Origin: Brevibacillus migulae
GTDB lineage: Bacteria; Bacillota; Bacilli; Brevibacillales; Brevibacillaceae
Assembly (NCBI RefSeq): GCF_004521915.1
Contig: NZ_SDKD01000002.1
Span: forward strand, 310,862 to 374,861
Direction: 5' to 3'
Length of the DNA: 64,000 nt
This document shows positions 35,212 through 44,799 of the stretch, in pieces. The notes beneath the pieces are model-generated. The model was given only the letters and a program-made list of their open reading frames with translations, did no database searches and was not told the DNA's origin. The position numbers and the translations under genes were made by a program. Within the stretch, counting starts at the first letter, position 1, and each line of letters opens with the position of its first letter.

Positions 35212-36243
35212 ATGAGTACGACCGCAATTGCTCCTACTACGAGGATTAGTCGTCAAACATGGCAATTCACGGAAGATGTGCGCATCCAGGCTTCAGCCAC
35301 AGCTGTTGGCCCCAAGGAAGGAGAGGGGCCATTGGGAGCACTGTTTGATAAAATCTACGATGATTTATACGCGGGCAAGGAGACTTGGGAGCTGGCAGAA
35401 CGACAGCTGATGGAGGATGCCATCCGCATTGCTTTGCAAAAGGCGTCGTTAAGTGAACAAGAGATAGACGTCATTTTGGCTGGGGATCTGCTCAATCAAA
35501 ATATCACCGCAACCTTTACAGCGGAGTTATTGTCCATTCCGACGATGGGCATGTACGGCGCATGCTCGACGTCGATGCTTACGCTGGCGAATGCGGCTGC
35601 CCTGGTCAATGCAGGCTATGTCCAGTATGCCATCGCTGCTTGCAGCAGTCACAACGCGACGGCCGAACGGCAATATCGGTATCCGACCGAATATGGCGGA
35701 CAAAAGCCCCCTTCCGCACAGTGGACCGTGACAGGGGCTGGGGCAGCTATCGTAGGGAAGGGAGGCGATGGCCCTCGACTTACCCATGCCACGATTGGCA
35801 AGGTCATCGATATGGGGATCAAGGATCCGTTTGATCTTGGTTCAGCCATGGCCCCGGCAGCGGTTGATACGATAACCAAGCATTTTGAGGATTTGGATCG
35901 CAAACCGCAGGATTATGACTTGATCGTCACGGGAGACTTGGCGACAGTCGGCTACGCGATCGCCAAAGAGATGATGCTTTCACGCGGCTATGACATGGAC
36001 AAGGTGTACAATGATTGCGGATTGATGATCTACGACCCCAGTCAGAATGTGTTTGCTGGGGCCAGCGGATGTGCCAGCAGTGCGACAGTTACCTACAGCT
36101 ACATCATGGATCAGCTGCAAAAGGGCAAGCTGAAAAAGGTGCTGGTCTGTGCGACAGGAGCCCTTTTGAGTCCGGTCAGTTATCAACAGGGCAATTCGAT
36201 ACCATGTGTCGCCCATGCAGTGGTTTTTGAAGGAGGGCAATAG
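35212..36243 (+). CDS. spoVAD: Stage V sporulation protein AD
   Basis: A 343-residue soluble protein with a thiolase fold that binds dipicolinic acid directly and sits on the inner spore membrane. Thiolase-like landmarks are [41 protein letters not shown] and [25 protein letters not shown]. Known as the DPA-binding subunit of the channel. Start ATG after GAGGAAGGAGG; spoVAEb begins 2 bp after the stop. Confidence 0.95.
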   Translation: MSTTAIAPTTRISRQTWQFTEDVRIQASATAVGPKEGEGPLGALFDKIYDDLYAGKETWELAERQLMEDAIRIALQKASLSEQEIDVILAGDLLNQNITATFTAELLSIPTMGMYGACSTSMLTLANAAALVNAGYVQYAIAACSSHNATAERQYRYPTEYGGQKPPSAQWTVTGAGAAIVGKGGDGPRLTHATIGKVIDMGIKDPFDLGSAMAPAAVDTITKHFEDLDRKPQDYDLIVTGDLATVGYAIAKEMMLSRGYDMDKVYNDCGLMIYDPSQNVFAGASGCASSATVTYSYIMDQLQKGKLKKVLVCATGALLSPVSYQQGNSIPCVAHAVVFEGGQ

Positions 36244-36245
36244 CT

Positions 36246-36596
36246 TTGGAATACGTGATTGCGTTTATCGTAGGAGGCCTTATATGCGTAGTGGGGCAAT
36301 TGCTGTTGGATGTGGGCAAGCTCACTCCTGCACACGTGATGAGCACCTTGGTTGTTGCTGGTGTGGCCCTTGACTTCTTTGGGCTCTACGACAAATTTAT
36401 AGACTTTGCAGGTGCTGGCGCAACGGTGCCGATCACAAGCTTCGGCCATTCGCTCTACCATGGTGCGATATCGGAAGCGGAAACCCAAGGCGTTATTGGA
36501 GTCATTACGGGCATTTTTGAAGTGACAAGCGCCGGCATTTCGGCTGCCATCGTTTTCGGTTTTCTGGCATCCCTCGTTTTCCGGCCAAAAGGCTAA
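36246..36596 (+). CDS. spoVAEb: Stage V sporulation protein AEb
   Basis: A 116-residue membrane protein with three to four helices, paralogous to SpoVAC ([21 protein letters not shown]). TTG start 7 nt after GGAGGG. It is an essential membrane part of the DPA channel in B. subtilis. Confidence 0.92.
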   Translation: MEYVIAFIVGGLICVVGQLLLDVGKLTPAHVMSTLVVAGVALDFFGLYDKFIDFAGAGATVPITSFGHSLYHGAISEAETQGVIGVITGIFEVTSAGISAAIVFGFLASLVFRPKG

Positions 36597-36620
36597 TCTC
36601 ACACAGAGAGGGGGAGTTCA

Positions 36621-37250
36621 ATGGAGGGTCGTAGAAGAAAAGTGATCCTGATTACGGATGGCGATCCCATTGCGCAGCGAGCCGTTGAAAAAGTGGCAAA
36701 AGAAGTAGGGGGTCGCTGCATTTCACTGTCGGCGGGCAATCCTACGCCGCTCACAGGTCAGCAGATGGTACAGCTCATCAAAATGGCGGCAAGCGACCCC
36801 GTGCTGGTCATGTTTGATGACAATGGCGACTACGGGAGCGGAAGAGGAGAACAAGCCATCGAGTATGTCGTCAAGCATCCGGACATTCAAGTGCTCGGGG
36901 CGATCGCGGTCGCATCCAATACCAGATGGGTCAAGGGAACAAAAGTCAGATATTCCATTGATAACGAAGGAAATATCGTGGATGATGCCGTTGACAAGGA
37001 TGGGTATCGGGACAAAGCTCTGGAAAATCAAATTTACGGGGATACCGTTGACATCCTGGGGAGGGTTAACATCCCCTTGGTCATTGGAATTGGTGACATC
37101 GGCAAAATGCACGGAAAAGACCACTTGCGATACGGATGTCCGATTACCTTGAAGGCAGTGAAATGGATACTCGAAAGGAGTGAATTGCATGATGCAAGCA
37201 CCGCCCGAAGAGAAGAAAACGGAGAAAAAGCCCCTTCACAAGCACATTGA
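36621..37250 (+). CDS. spoVAEa: Stage V sporulation protein AEa
   Basis: A 209-residue soluble protein of the spoVA operon with no membrane helix. It has a Rossmann-like start (KVILITDGDPIAQRAVEKVA), a DDNGDYGSGRGEQAIEYV segment and a GDTVDILGRVNIPLVIGIGDIGKM segment. Start ATG after GAGAGGGGGAG. Its last 62 bp overlap the start of spoVAF in another frame, giving a polar, probably unstructured C-terminal tail. Molecular role unknown. Confidence 0.9.
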   Translation: MEGRRRKVILITDGDPIAQRAVEKVAKEVGGRCISLSAGNPTPLTGQQMVQLIKMAASDPVLVMFDDNGDYGSGRGEQAIEYVVKHPDIQVLGAIAVASNTRWVKGTKVRYSIDNEGNIVDDAVDKDGYRDKALENQIYGDTVDILGRVNIPLVIGIGDIGKMHGKDHLRYGCPITLKAVKWILERSELHDASTARREENGEKAPSQAH

Positions 37251-38673
37251 AGAAAACAAGGCAGAACTGGACCGCATGCTCGGTGTGGGGGAAACGTTTG
37301 ATGTGGCTGTGCATGAATTCACCGTCGCAGAAAAGAAACTGCTGATTTACTACATAAATGGATTTGCTGACAGCGCGATCGTCACCATGGTCATGCGTGA
37401 CTTGAATGACCTGAAGGACAAGGAATGGCATACGGACGTGTTTGAAGAGCTGTATCATAAGTACATCCCCTTTTTCCAGTTGGCAACGGTCAAAACGAGA
37501 GATGAATTTATTGATAAGCTATTGGTGGGTCAGGTAGGAATCATCATTGACGGGGAGACCCGAGGCATTATTATGGATGCCAAAAAGTTTCCGGGGCGGC
37601 AGCCCGAGGAGCCGGATACAGAGCGGGTGGTCCGTGGTGCGCACGACGGTTTCACCGAGACTTTGGTGATCAATACCGCGTTGACCAGACGGCGTATTCG
37701 CGACGAACGTCTGCGGTTTGAAGTGATCCAGATCGGTCAACGCTCCAAAACGGATGTAGCGATCGCATATATCAAGGATATCGCGAATTCAAAACTGATC
37801 GAAGAATTGAAGGATCGGTTGCAAAAAATAAATGTAGATGGGATTCCGATGGCGGAAAAGACAGTCGAGGAATTTATCATTGGAAAGACGTGGAATCCTT
37901 TTCCGATGGTTCGTTATACAGAAAGACCGGATGTTGCGGCCATTCACCTGCTGGAAGGTCATGTCCTGGTCTTTGTCGACACTTCGCCAAGCGTGATGAT
38001 TACGCCAACGACCTATTTCCACCATGTACAGCACGCCGAAGAGTACCGGCAAACACCGGTTGTAGGAGCGTATCTGCGCTGGGTTCGTTTTTTGGGCATC
38101 CTGGCCTCTATTTTTCTGCTGCCACTTTGGATTCTCATGGTCATGCATCCGGAATATGTGCCGAAAGAGCTTGACTTCATTGGCGTAAAAGAGCAAGGCA
38201 GCATCCCCCTCCTTGCCCAGTTTTTATTGGCTGAACTGGGTCTTGATCTGATGCGCATGGCAGCGATCCACACGCCTTCGCCACTGGCGACGGCGATGGG
38301 ATTGATCGCGGCGATTCTGATCGGGGAGGTCGCAATAAAAGTAGGCCTGTTTTCACCAGAGGTCATCCTGTACATCGCGGTAGCGGCGATTGGCAATTTT
38401 GCTACGCCCAGCTACGAGCTTGGTCTCGCAAACCGCATCACCAGGATCTTTCTTGTGTTCATGACCGGAATATTCTCATTGACGGGGTTCATGGCGGGTG
38501 TTTCCTTTGTCCTCATTGTGCTGGCTTTGACCCGCTCGTTGAATACACCATATCTCTGGCCGCTGATTCCATTTAACTATCAGGCGTTTAAAGATACATT
38601 GATCCGTATGCCCGTCCCCCTTAAAGGGAAGCGGCCAAGCATTGTCCGTGGGCAAAATCCTACGCGGCAGTAA
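37189..38673 (+). CDS. spoVAF: Stage V sporulation protein AF (GerA-family A-subunit-like)
   Basis: A 494-residue homologue of the A subunits of spore germinant receptors. A long soluble N-terminal domain (to about 300) is followed by about five membrane helices (about 302-325, 345-362, 378-400, 405-425, 430-455) and a basic cytosolic tail. Segments such as EGHVLVFVDTSPSVMITPTTYF and the Pro-rich NTPYLWPLIPFNY are typical. In Bacillus, SpoVAF with a partner associates with germinant receptors and speeds germination. ATG 37189 lies 8 nt after AAAGGAG, inside the end of spoVAEa. Last spoVA gene, followed by lysA. Confidence 0.92.
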   Translation: MMQAPPEEKKTEKKPLHKHIEENKAELDRMLGVGETFDVAVHEFTVAEKKLLIYYINGFADSAIVTMVMRDLNDLKDKEWHTDVFEELYHKYIPFFQLATVKTRDEFIDKLLVGQVGIIIDGETRGIIMDAKKFPGRQPEEPDTERVVRGAHDGFTETLVINTALTRRRIRDERLRFEVIQIGQRSKTDVAIAYIKDIANSKLIEELKDRLQKINVDGIPMAEKTVEEFIIGKTWNPFPMVRYTERPDVAAIHLLEGHVLVFVDTSPSVMITPTTYFHHVQHAEEYRQTPVVGAYLRWVRFLGILASIFLLPLWILMVMHPEYVPKELDFIGVKEQGSIPLLAQFLLAELGLDLMRMAAIHTPSPLATAMGLIAAILIGEVAIKVGLFSPEVILYIAVAAIGNFATPSYELGLANRITRIFLVFMTGIFSLTGFMAGVSFVLIVLALTRSLNTPYLWPLIPFNYQAFKDTLIRMPVPLKGKRPSIVRGQNPTRQ

Positions 38674-38695
38674 GTCTGAGAGGGAAGACCAACCA

Positions 38696-38797
38696 TTGTC
38701 AAGAAATAAACGGATGTGGTATAGTTATTCATAAAATTACACATCGGTTGAACCTAGTATGAACAGCAACTGACGTGTTTGATGTCAGTTGTTTTTT
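38696..38797 (+). promoter_or_regulatory. lysA promoter and terminator-containing leader
   Basis: TTGTCA (38696-38701) and TATAGT (38720-38725), 18 bp apart, form a good SigA promoter. About 35 bp after the predicted start of transcription a perfect terminator follows: CAACTGAC/GTCAGTTG (38767-38774, 38784-38791) with T6 reaching 38797, 30 bp before the lysA ATG. It may serve spoVA transcripts, but any RNA from this promoter must pass it, so it could be an attenuator. No lysine riboswitch sequence is present and there is no room for one. Confidence 0.5.
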
Positions 38798-38826
38798 CAT
38801 ATCGTGGAGAGATGGGGGAAGCAGAA

Positions 38827-40149
38827 ATGTATATGCATGGAACGAGTCGGATCAATGAACGTGGTCATTTGGAGATTGGCGGTTGTGACACGACCGAGCT
38901 GGCGCAGCAATTTGGGACGCCGCTGTATGTGTATGATGAAGCTTTTATCCGTAACAAATGCCGCGCCTTTGTGAAAGCGTTCGAAGAGTCAGGCTTCAAG
39001 TTTCAGGTCGCTTATGCGAGCAAAGCGTTTTCCACGCTGGCGATGTGCAAGCTGGCGGAGGAAGAAGGCCTTTCTCTTGACGTTGTTTCAGGCGGTGAAT
39101 TATATACAGCTTTACAGGCGGGCTTTCCAGCCGACCGCATCCATTTTCACGGCAACAATAAATCATTGGAAGAAATTCAAATGGCCCTGGATGCCAATAT
39201 TGGCTGCTTCGTCGTAGACAATTTCTATGAGCTTGCCATGCTGGAAGAGTTGGCTGAAGCAAGCAACAAGATTGTGCAAGTGTTGCTTCGCGTGACACCG
39301 GGTGTAGAAGCGCATACGCATGAATACATCTCTACCGGGCAGCAGGATTCGAAATTCGGGTTTGATGTCCTGAGCGGGCAAGCTTTGCAGGCGATGGAAA
39401 CGGCGTATCGCAGTGCGAGCCTGAAACTGCTTGGTGTACACAGTCATATCGGTTCCCAGATCTTCGAAACAGACGGTTTTTTGATTGCCATCGCTCGTCT
39501 CGTTGATCTCTTGAAGCAGGCACGGGAATCTTTCGGCTTTATCAGCGAGGTGCTGAATGTCGGCGGCGGTTTTGGCATCCGCTATGTGGAAGGAGATACT
39601 CCGCTTTCTCCTGAGGAATATGTAAAGGCGATTACCAAAGCCGTGCGAGAAGAACTCGACAAAGCATCATTGCCATTGCCCGAAATCTGGATTGAGCCGG
39701 GACGCAGCATTGTCGGCGATGCGGGAACGACGCTCTACCGGATTGGGTCGATCAAGGAAATCCCTGGTGTCCGCAAATATGTAGCGGTTGACGGAGGGAT
39801 GACGGACAACCTTCGACCAGCTTTGTATGAAGCTCGCTATGAAGCATTCATTGCGAACCGGATGAAAGAAGAGGCGGATGATCTCGTCTCAATTGCCGGC
39901 AAATGCTGCGAATCGGGCGACATGCTGATCTGGGATGTCAAGCTGCCAAAAGGAACCGCTGGCGATATTTTGGCTGTGCCTTGCACAGGAGCATACGGCT
40001 ACGCGATGGCAAACAATTATAACCGTATTGCCAAACCAGCGGTGGTGTTTGTCAAAGACGGCGAGGCGGATGTTGTCGTGGAGCGGGAAAGCCTGAACGA
40101 TATTATTCGTCACGACCGCCCATTGAATCGGCAGCACGTCCATCGTTAA
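38827..40149 (+). CDS. lysA: Diaminopimelate decarboxylase
   Basis: PLP-dependent last step of lysine synthesis, meso-diaminopimelate to L-lysine (440 aa; 439 in B. subtilis). The PLP lysine is Lys66 in VAYASKAFSTLAM. Other landmarks are HFHGNNKS, the Gly loop NVGGGFGIRY, WIEPGRSIVGDAG and CCESGDML with the substrate cysteine of the partner subunit. I start at ATG 38827 (MYMHGTSRINERGHLEIGG matches the family N-terminus), after GGGGGAAG. Its place after spoVAF is the B. subtilis order. Confidence 0.95.
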   Translation: MYMHGTSRINERGHLEIGGCDTTELAQQFGTPLYVYDEAFIRNKCRAFVKAFEESGFKFQVAYASKAFSTLAMCKLAEEEGLSLDVVSGGELYTALQAGFPADRIHFHGNNKSLEEIQMALDANIGCFVVDNFYELAMLEELAEASNKIVQVLLRVTPGVEAHTHEYISTGQQDSKFGFDVLSGQALQAMETAYRSASLKLLGVHSHIGSQIFETDGFLIAIARLVDLLKQARESFGFISEVLNVGGGFGIRYVEGDTPLSPEEYVKAITKAVREELDKASLPLPEIWIEPGRSIVGDAGTTLYRIGSIKEIPGVRKYVAVDGGMTDNLRPALYEARYEAFIANRMKEEADDLVSIAGKCCESGDMLIWDVKLPKGTAGDILAVPCTGAYGYAMANNYNRIAKPAVVFVKDGEADVVVERESLNDIIRHDRPLNRQHVHR

Positions 40150-40159
40150 AGTAAAAGCC

Positions 40160-40200
40160 AAGACAGCTCTTCACATTCGATGAAGTGCTGTCTTTTTTTA
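40160..40200 (+). terminator. Terminator of lysA
   Basis: AAGACAGC-CTTCA pairs with TGAAG-GCTGTCTT and is followed by T7. Strong. The next 195 bp before the c-di-GMP gene hold no recognisable gene and no convincing promoter. Confidence 0.9.
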
Positions 40201-40397
40201 TTGAATCAGTAAGTATAAACATCACGACCATTCAACATGATAGAGCATGAATAACTTCCGCTAAAGAAGAACTTGACAACTTCTTCGAGAGCACTTCCAT
40301 TGAAGTTTTTCTTATTGATTCCTTCACTTTGCCTTTACACTGGCTTCACGTTTCATTGCCATAATGTGGGTGAATGGTGAAGGAGGAACGTAACAAC

Positions 40398-42677
40398 ATG
40401 GTGCCATCCCTGATGAATTGGTTCCGGCGGGAGCGGATTTACTCTTCCGAAAAACGATACAAGCTGAAAAAGACAATTGCTCAGGAAAAGTCCAGAGGGG
40501 CAAGCGTCATTATGTTTTATATCGATATTGTGAAACTGACCGAAATCGAAACCCGATACGGCGATCACGCTGCGAAGCGCGTATTGCGCATTTTTGAACG
40601 GACACTTTTCAATGAAGCGCTCAAATTGTTGGAAATTAAAGGGAAGGTACTGGGAATTCAACGATTATGGGGGGATGATTTCTCCATTTATGTGGCATTT
40701 CCTCGCGGGGTGAACGAAGAGGAGTGCCGGATGTTATCGATCAGCATTCAGGACCGGGTTGAATTTGCATTGAATGAGCAAGCGAGCTTTGTGAATCATG
40801 AGGATTTGCGGGTGCATATCGGGTTTGCGGAAATGCCGGGACACGACATTGTCAAGGAAATGTATACTTCGGTGAAACATGCGGGCCATATGGCCAAATA
40901 TGGTCTTACCTCGGAAAAGTATGGCCAGATCACGCAATACTACAGACTGCTGCATGGAGAAGAGATCACGATGCATTTTATGCCCATCGTTTCTTTGCGC
41001 GATGGGGTGCCCCTTGGCTGGGAGGCATTGGCACGGGGGCCGGAACAGACTCCCTTCCATTCTCCACTGTCCTTGTTTTCATTTGCCGAGGAGACAGATA
41101 CCGTGTTTCAGCTCGAACATATCTGCCGCAAACGGGCGTTGGAACATTTGCGGTATCTGAAGCCATCCGAAAAGATGTTCATGAATCTGGACCCGCGTGC
41201 AATTGACGACCCGTTTTTATTGCGGGGCCACGTCACCAAGCAGCTCGATGACATGCAATTGAATCCGCATAACATCGTGCTGGAGATCACGGAACGGCAT
41301 GCGATCACCAACTACGCCGTGTTTCGGAAAAACATCGAGGAGTATCGGAAAAAAGGGTACTTGATCGCGGTAGACGATGCAGGAGCGGGATATTCGAGCT
41401 TAGAGTCGATTACGGAAATATATCCGGATTTCATCAAGCTGGATATGTCTTTGATCCGAAATATCAATACGGATTCCATCAAGCAAGCGCTGCTGGAGAC
41501 GTTTGTGCAGTTTGCTGAAAAGGTCAAATGCAAAATCATCGCAGAGGGGATTGAGACCGAGCGTGAGCTGCAAACCTTGATTGAGCTGGGGGTCGGGTAT
41601 GGCCAAGGCTATTATTTGGGGAAGCCTGCAAAAGGGATGACCAACATCTCCGGCCAAGCCATGAACCATATTCGCATGATGGACGCAAAGCGGAAGAATC
41701 ATGCGCGGGATCAAATCGTTTATTCCCGCGATGTCTCCGAAATCGTCACCAAGACGGTATATGTCGAGGAACATACCAAAGTCAAAGCGGTACATCAAAT
41801 GTTTGAGCAGAATCGTCGGATTGAAAGCATCGTTGTATTGAGGGGAGCGAAACCGGTTGGCTTGATCATGCGCTTTCAGCTATACCAGATTCTTGGCGGG
41901 CAATATGGGATCGCATTGTATTATGAGCGGCCGATTGCGCAAATCATGAACCATAGTCCGCTCATTATCCAAAAGGACGATCTGATTGATGATGTCGCCA
42001 AACGCGCCATGGCTCGCGATGCCTTCCATCTGTACGATGTGCTAATTGTGGTTGACGAGAATGGGGAGTATTCAGGGATCCTTTCCGTCCAAAGTCTTTT
42101 GGACAAGATGGCAAGCATCAAGCTGGAATTGGCCACTTTTGCCAATCCGTTGACGGGTTTGCCGGGAAATCTGATGATCGAACGAGAGATATTGCAGCGC
42201 TTGCAGCGGGAAGAAGAGTTTTTGATTGTGTACTGCGACTTAGACCGATTCAAGTGGTTCAATGATCGCTACGGTTTCGAGGCAGGCGATCAAATTATCG
42301 AACGGACGGCCGCACTGCTCAAAGCGAGTGTCCAGCTTGCCGGTGATACCGCTGATTTTGTCGGCCATATTGGTGGCGATGATTTTATCATTATTACCAC
42401 CATGACTCATGCGAGCGCCATGATTTCATACATTACGGAGTCATTTACAGCATGCTTTGCAGATTTGAACCAAAAAGGGGAAGAGGAGAAGCAGCAAACA
42501 CCCGTTTTATCGATGTCCATGGCTGGTGTGTATGCTTTTCCGACTCGCTTTACTTCGGTTGAAGAAATATCCATACAGGCTGCGAAAATCAAGAAGCTGG
42601 CAAAAGAACAAGAGGGTACCGTATTTGTCTGCGATATTCCTGTCACGACATCATCGACAGTCAGTCATTGGACGTGA
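40398..42677 (+). CDS. Multidomain c-di-GMP protein: degenerate GGDEF, EAL, CBS pair, GGDEF
   Basis: A 759-residue soluble regulator without membrane segments. An N-terminal GGDEF-like domain (about 20-170) has lost the signature (LWGDDFSIY near residue 91). An EAL phosphodiesterase domain (about 185-430) keeps its key acids: GWEALARG (Glu209), LEITERHA, VDDAGAGYSS, IKLDMSLIR and IIAEGIETE, so it should hydrolyse c-di-GMP. A CBS-pair-like segment (about 440-590) has KAVHQMFEQNRRIESIVVL and YDVLIVVDENGEYSGIL. A second GGDEF domain (about 600-745) has GGDDF at 659-663, a conservative change that leaves cyclase activity uncertain. Start at ATG 40398 after AAGGAGGAACG. The CBS pair suggests adenine-nucleotide control. 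Confidence 0.9.
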   Translation: MVPSLMNWFRRERIYSSEKRYKLKKTIAQEKSRGASVIMFYIDIVKLTEIETRYGDHAAKRVLRIFERTLFNEALKLLEIKGKVLGIQRLWGDDFSIYVAFPRGVNEEECRMLSISIQDRVEFALNEQASFVNHEDLRVHIGFAEMPGHDIVKEMYTSVKHAGHMAKYGLTSEKYGQITQYYRLLHGEEITMHFMPIVSLRDGVPLGWEALARGPEQTPFHSPLSLFSFAEETDTVFQLEHICRKRALEHLRYLKPSEKMFMNLDPRAIDDPFLLRGHVTKQLDDMQLNPHNIVLEITERHAITNYAVFRKNIEEYRKKGYLIAVDDAGAGYSSLESITEIYPDFIKLDMSLIRNINTDSIKQALLETFVQFAEKVKCKIIAEGIETERELQTLIELGVGYGQGYYLGKPAKGMTNISGQAMNHIRMMDAKRKNHARDQIVYSRDVSEIVTKTVYVEEHTKVKAVHQMFEQNRRIESIVVLRGAKPVGLIMRFQLYQILGGQYGIALYYERPIAQIMNHSPLIIQKDDLIDDVAKRAMARDAFHLYDVLIVVDENGEYSGILSVQSLLDKMASIKLELATFANPLTGLPGNLMIEREILQRLQREEEFLIVYCDLDRFKWFNDRYGFEAGDQIIERTAALLKASVQLAGDTADFVGHIGGDDFIIITTMTHASAMISYITESFTACFADLNQKGEEEKQQTPVLSMSMAGVYAFPTRFTSVEEISIQAAKIKKLAKEQEGTVFVCDIPVTTSSTVSHWT

Positions 42678-42734
42678 CCTGTCCTCCATGTTACAATGAA
42701 TGGGTTACCAAACAGATGGATGGAGGCAAGACGA

Positions 42735-43166
42735 ATGAAAAAAGGTCTGATTACGCTTGAAAATGGCAAAGAGATCAAAATTGATTTCTTTGATGAAGCG
42801 CCAAATACGGTTGCAAACTTTGAAAAGCTGGCAAATGAAAATTTCTATAATGACTTGACATTCCACCGTGTGATTCCTGGTTTCGTGGCGCAAGGCGGAT
42901 GCCCACATGGTACAGGTACAGGCGGTCCTGGCTACACCATCAAGTGCGAAACTTCCGGCAATCCAAACAAACACGTTCGTGGAGCACTTTCTATGGCGCA
43001 TGCGGGGAAAGACACCGGTGGCAGCCAATTCTTTATTTGCTACGATTCCTTCCCTCATTTGGACGGCGTACATACAGTATTCGGTAAAGTAACCGAGGGC
43101 ATGGAGCATGTCGACGCAATCAAGCAAGGCGACAAGATGAAAGAAGTAAAAGTGTGGGAAGAGTAA
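42735..43166 (+). CDS. ppiB: Peptidyl-prolyl cis-trans isomerase B (cyclophilin)
   Basis: A 143-residue cytosolic cyclophilin, the small Bacillus type. Active-site motifs [21 protein letters not shown] and [12 protein letters not shown] are intact. Start ATG 42735, 8 nt after TGGAGG; a longer in-frame start lies before the ribosome site. A weak SigA-like pair (TTGGAC 42668, TACAAT 42692, 18 bp) lies at the end of the upstream gene. It precedes the site-2 protease and scpA as in related Bacilli. Confidence 0.94.
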   Translation: MKKGLITLENGKEIKIDFFDEAPNTVANFEKLANENFYNDLTFHRVIPGFVAQGGCPHGTGTGGPGYTIKCETSGNPNKHVRGALSMAHAGKDTGGSQFFICYDSFPHLDGVHTVFGKVTEGMEHVDAIKQGDKMKEVKVWEE

Positions 43167-43187
43167 TCCATTAACGAATGATCGGGT

Positions 43188-43221
43188 AGGCACCAGTGAT
43201 GACAAGCTGGTGTCTTTCTTC
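43188..43221 (+). terminator. Terminator of ppiB
   Basis: GCACCAG and CTGGTGT pair across a 10-nt loop and are followed by CTTTCTTCTT. Moderate strength. Confidence 0.65.
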
Positions 43222-43316
43222 TTAGAATCATGCAGGTTGTTTCTGGAATCCTGCTTGTATCCCACCCACTCTCTTGGTATCCTAATGGAGAGATTTTGCC
43301 AAATCAGGAGGAAGAC

Positions 43317-43982
43317 ATGAATCTTTTTCATTTCGAATGGGAGACAGTCCCATTTCGCTTGATTGCGTTTGTCATTGCGTTTTCCCTCCACGAATGGGCA
43401 CATGCCTATGCAGCTTGGAAGCTGGGGGATCCCACTGCTGAGAGAGAAGGCCGTCTGACGATAAATCCGATTCCGCATATTGATCCGTTTGGGATGATTC
43501 TCATTTTGTTCGGGCCGTTTGGCTGGGCACGGCCTGTGCCGGTGAATCCGTTCAATTTTCGCGGGAACAAGCGGCTTGGCATGGTGATGGTTGCTGCAGC
43601 TGGTCCGCTGGTGAACGTGGTTTTGGCTTTACTGTTTGCGATCATCATTCAGGTAGTCAATCGCTACGGTTTACTGGTCGGTGTAAATGAAAAGGTTTTT
43701 GACGCGATTGGTTATACACTGATGTTTTCATTAGTGATCAACTGTGGTCTGTTTGTCTTCAATTTGCTGCCCATTCATCCTTTGGACGGTTCCAACATTT
43801 TGCGCTTTTTGGCGCCGCGGCGCTGGGATCCGTTTTTCCACAAACTGGATGTGTATGGTCCTTGGGTGCTGCTTCTGATGATTTTCTTGCCGGGGGTAAG
43901 TTCAACGATCCTAGGGATTCCCCTGGGGTTGATGATCGACGGGATCGAATCAGCCGCTAGACAAATCGTATCCATGTTTTAA
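43317..43982 (+). CDS. Site-2 protease family (M50) membrane metalloprotease
   Basis: A 221-residue polytopic zinc protease of the short M50 class. The metal site HEWAH is His25-Glu26-...-His29 in the first helix, and the third ligand is the Asp of NLLPIHPLDGSNI (about 149-161). The GWARPVPVNPFNFR segment is characteristic. About five helices. Start ATG 43317 after CAGGAGGAAGAC. Substrate unknown; it lacks the PDZ domain of RseP and the CBS domain of SpoIVFB. Confidence 0.88.
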   Translation: MNLFHFEWETVPFRLIAFVIAFSLHEWAHAYAAWKLGDPTAEREGRLTINPIPHIDPFGMILILFGPFGWARPVPVNPFNFRGNKRLGMVMVAAAGPLVNVVLALLFAIIIQVVNRYGLLVGVNEKVFDAIGYTLMFSLVINCGLFVFNLLPIHPLDGSNILRFLAPRRWDPFFHKLDVYGPWVLLLMIFLPGVSSTILGIPLGLMIDGIESAARQIVSMF

Positions 43983-44043
43983 TCGGAAAACACCAGGGTA
44001 GTATCAACCAAGAACGTGTTACAAGCATAAGGGCGGGATTGTA

Positions 44044-44799
44044 TTGGCATACAGTATCAAACTAGATTCTTTCGAGGGTCCGCTGGATCTGCTTTTGCAC
44101 TTGATTGATAAAGCGGAAGTAGACATCTATGACATCCCCGTCGCAGAAATCACAGAGCAGTATATGTCGATTTTGAGAAGCGCGCAGGAAATGCAGCTGG
44201 ACATCGCCAGTGAATTTGTGGTGATGGCGGCGACCCTTTTGTCGATCAAAAGCAAAATGCTGCTTCCCAAAAAGGAAGAGCAAGTCTTCCAGCCTCTCTT
44301 CGACATGGATGTGGAGGAAGTCGATCCGCGCGAGGAGTTGGTGCAGCGATTGCTGGAATATAAACGGTACAAGCTGCTGGCAGAGGAGCTGCGGGAGCGG
44401 GAGATTGGGCGCAGCCACGTGTTCACGCGACCGGCGGAGGATTTGACCCCATACGTGCGGGAAGAAGAGAATCCGGTGAAAAACGTGACGCTCTACGATC
44501 TCCTTGGCGCGCTGGAAAAAATGATCAAGCGCGTGGTGGACAAGGAGCCCGTGGCCAAGATTTCGCGTGAGGAGATTTCCATCAAAGACCGGATGAAAGA
44601 GATCCGCCAGCTGCTGCAGGTCGGGGGCGGGATGATCCGTTTTTATCAGCTGTTCTCGGGAAGTGTGACGAGGACTGAGATTGTCACCACTTTTTTGGCG
44701 TTGCTCGAGCTGATGAAAGCGAAGCATATTACCTGCATTCAAAACCAGCTGTTTCAAGACATTCTGATTTGCGATACATCATCTAAGGAGAGATCATGA
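44044..44799 (+). CDS. scpA: Segregation and condensation protein A
   Basis: Kleisin subunit of the Smc-ScpAB condensin (251 aa). The N-terminal Smc-neck-binding part (SIKLDSFEGPLDLLLHLIDKA, residues 3-23) and the C-terminal winged helix (GSVTRTEIVTTFLALLELMK) are visible. TTG start; the ribosome site is GGGCGGG. It stops 0 bp before scpB (the stop TGA is adjacent to the scpB GTG), so the two are coupled. Confidence 0.94.
   Translation: MAYSIKLDSFEGPLDLLLHLIDKAEVDIYDIPVAEITEQYMSILRSAQEMQLDIASEFVVMAATLLSIKSKMLLPKKEEQVFQPLFDMDVEEVDPREELVQRLLEYKRYKLLAEELREREIGRSHVFTRPAEDLTPYVREEENPVKNVTLYDLLGALEKMIKRVVDKEPVAKISREEISIKDRMKEIRQLLQVGGGMIRFYQLFSGSVTRTEIVTTFLALLELMKAKHITCIQNQLFQDILICDTSSKERS

Noticed and set aside
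38726..38827. Lysine (L-box) riboswitch before lysA.
   Set aside because: The interval is about 100 nt, too short for the aptamer of about 170 nt, and the conserved core bases are missing.
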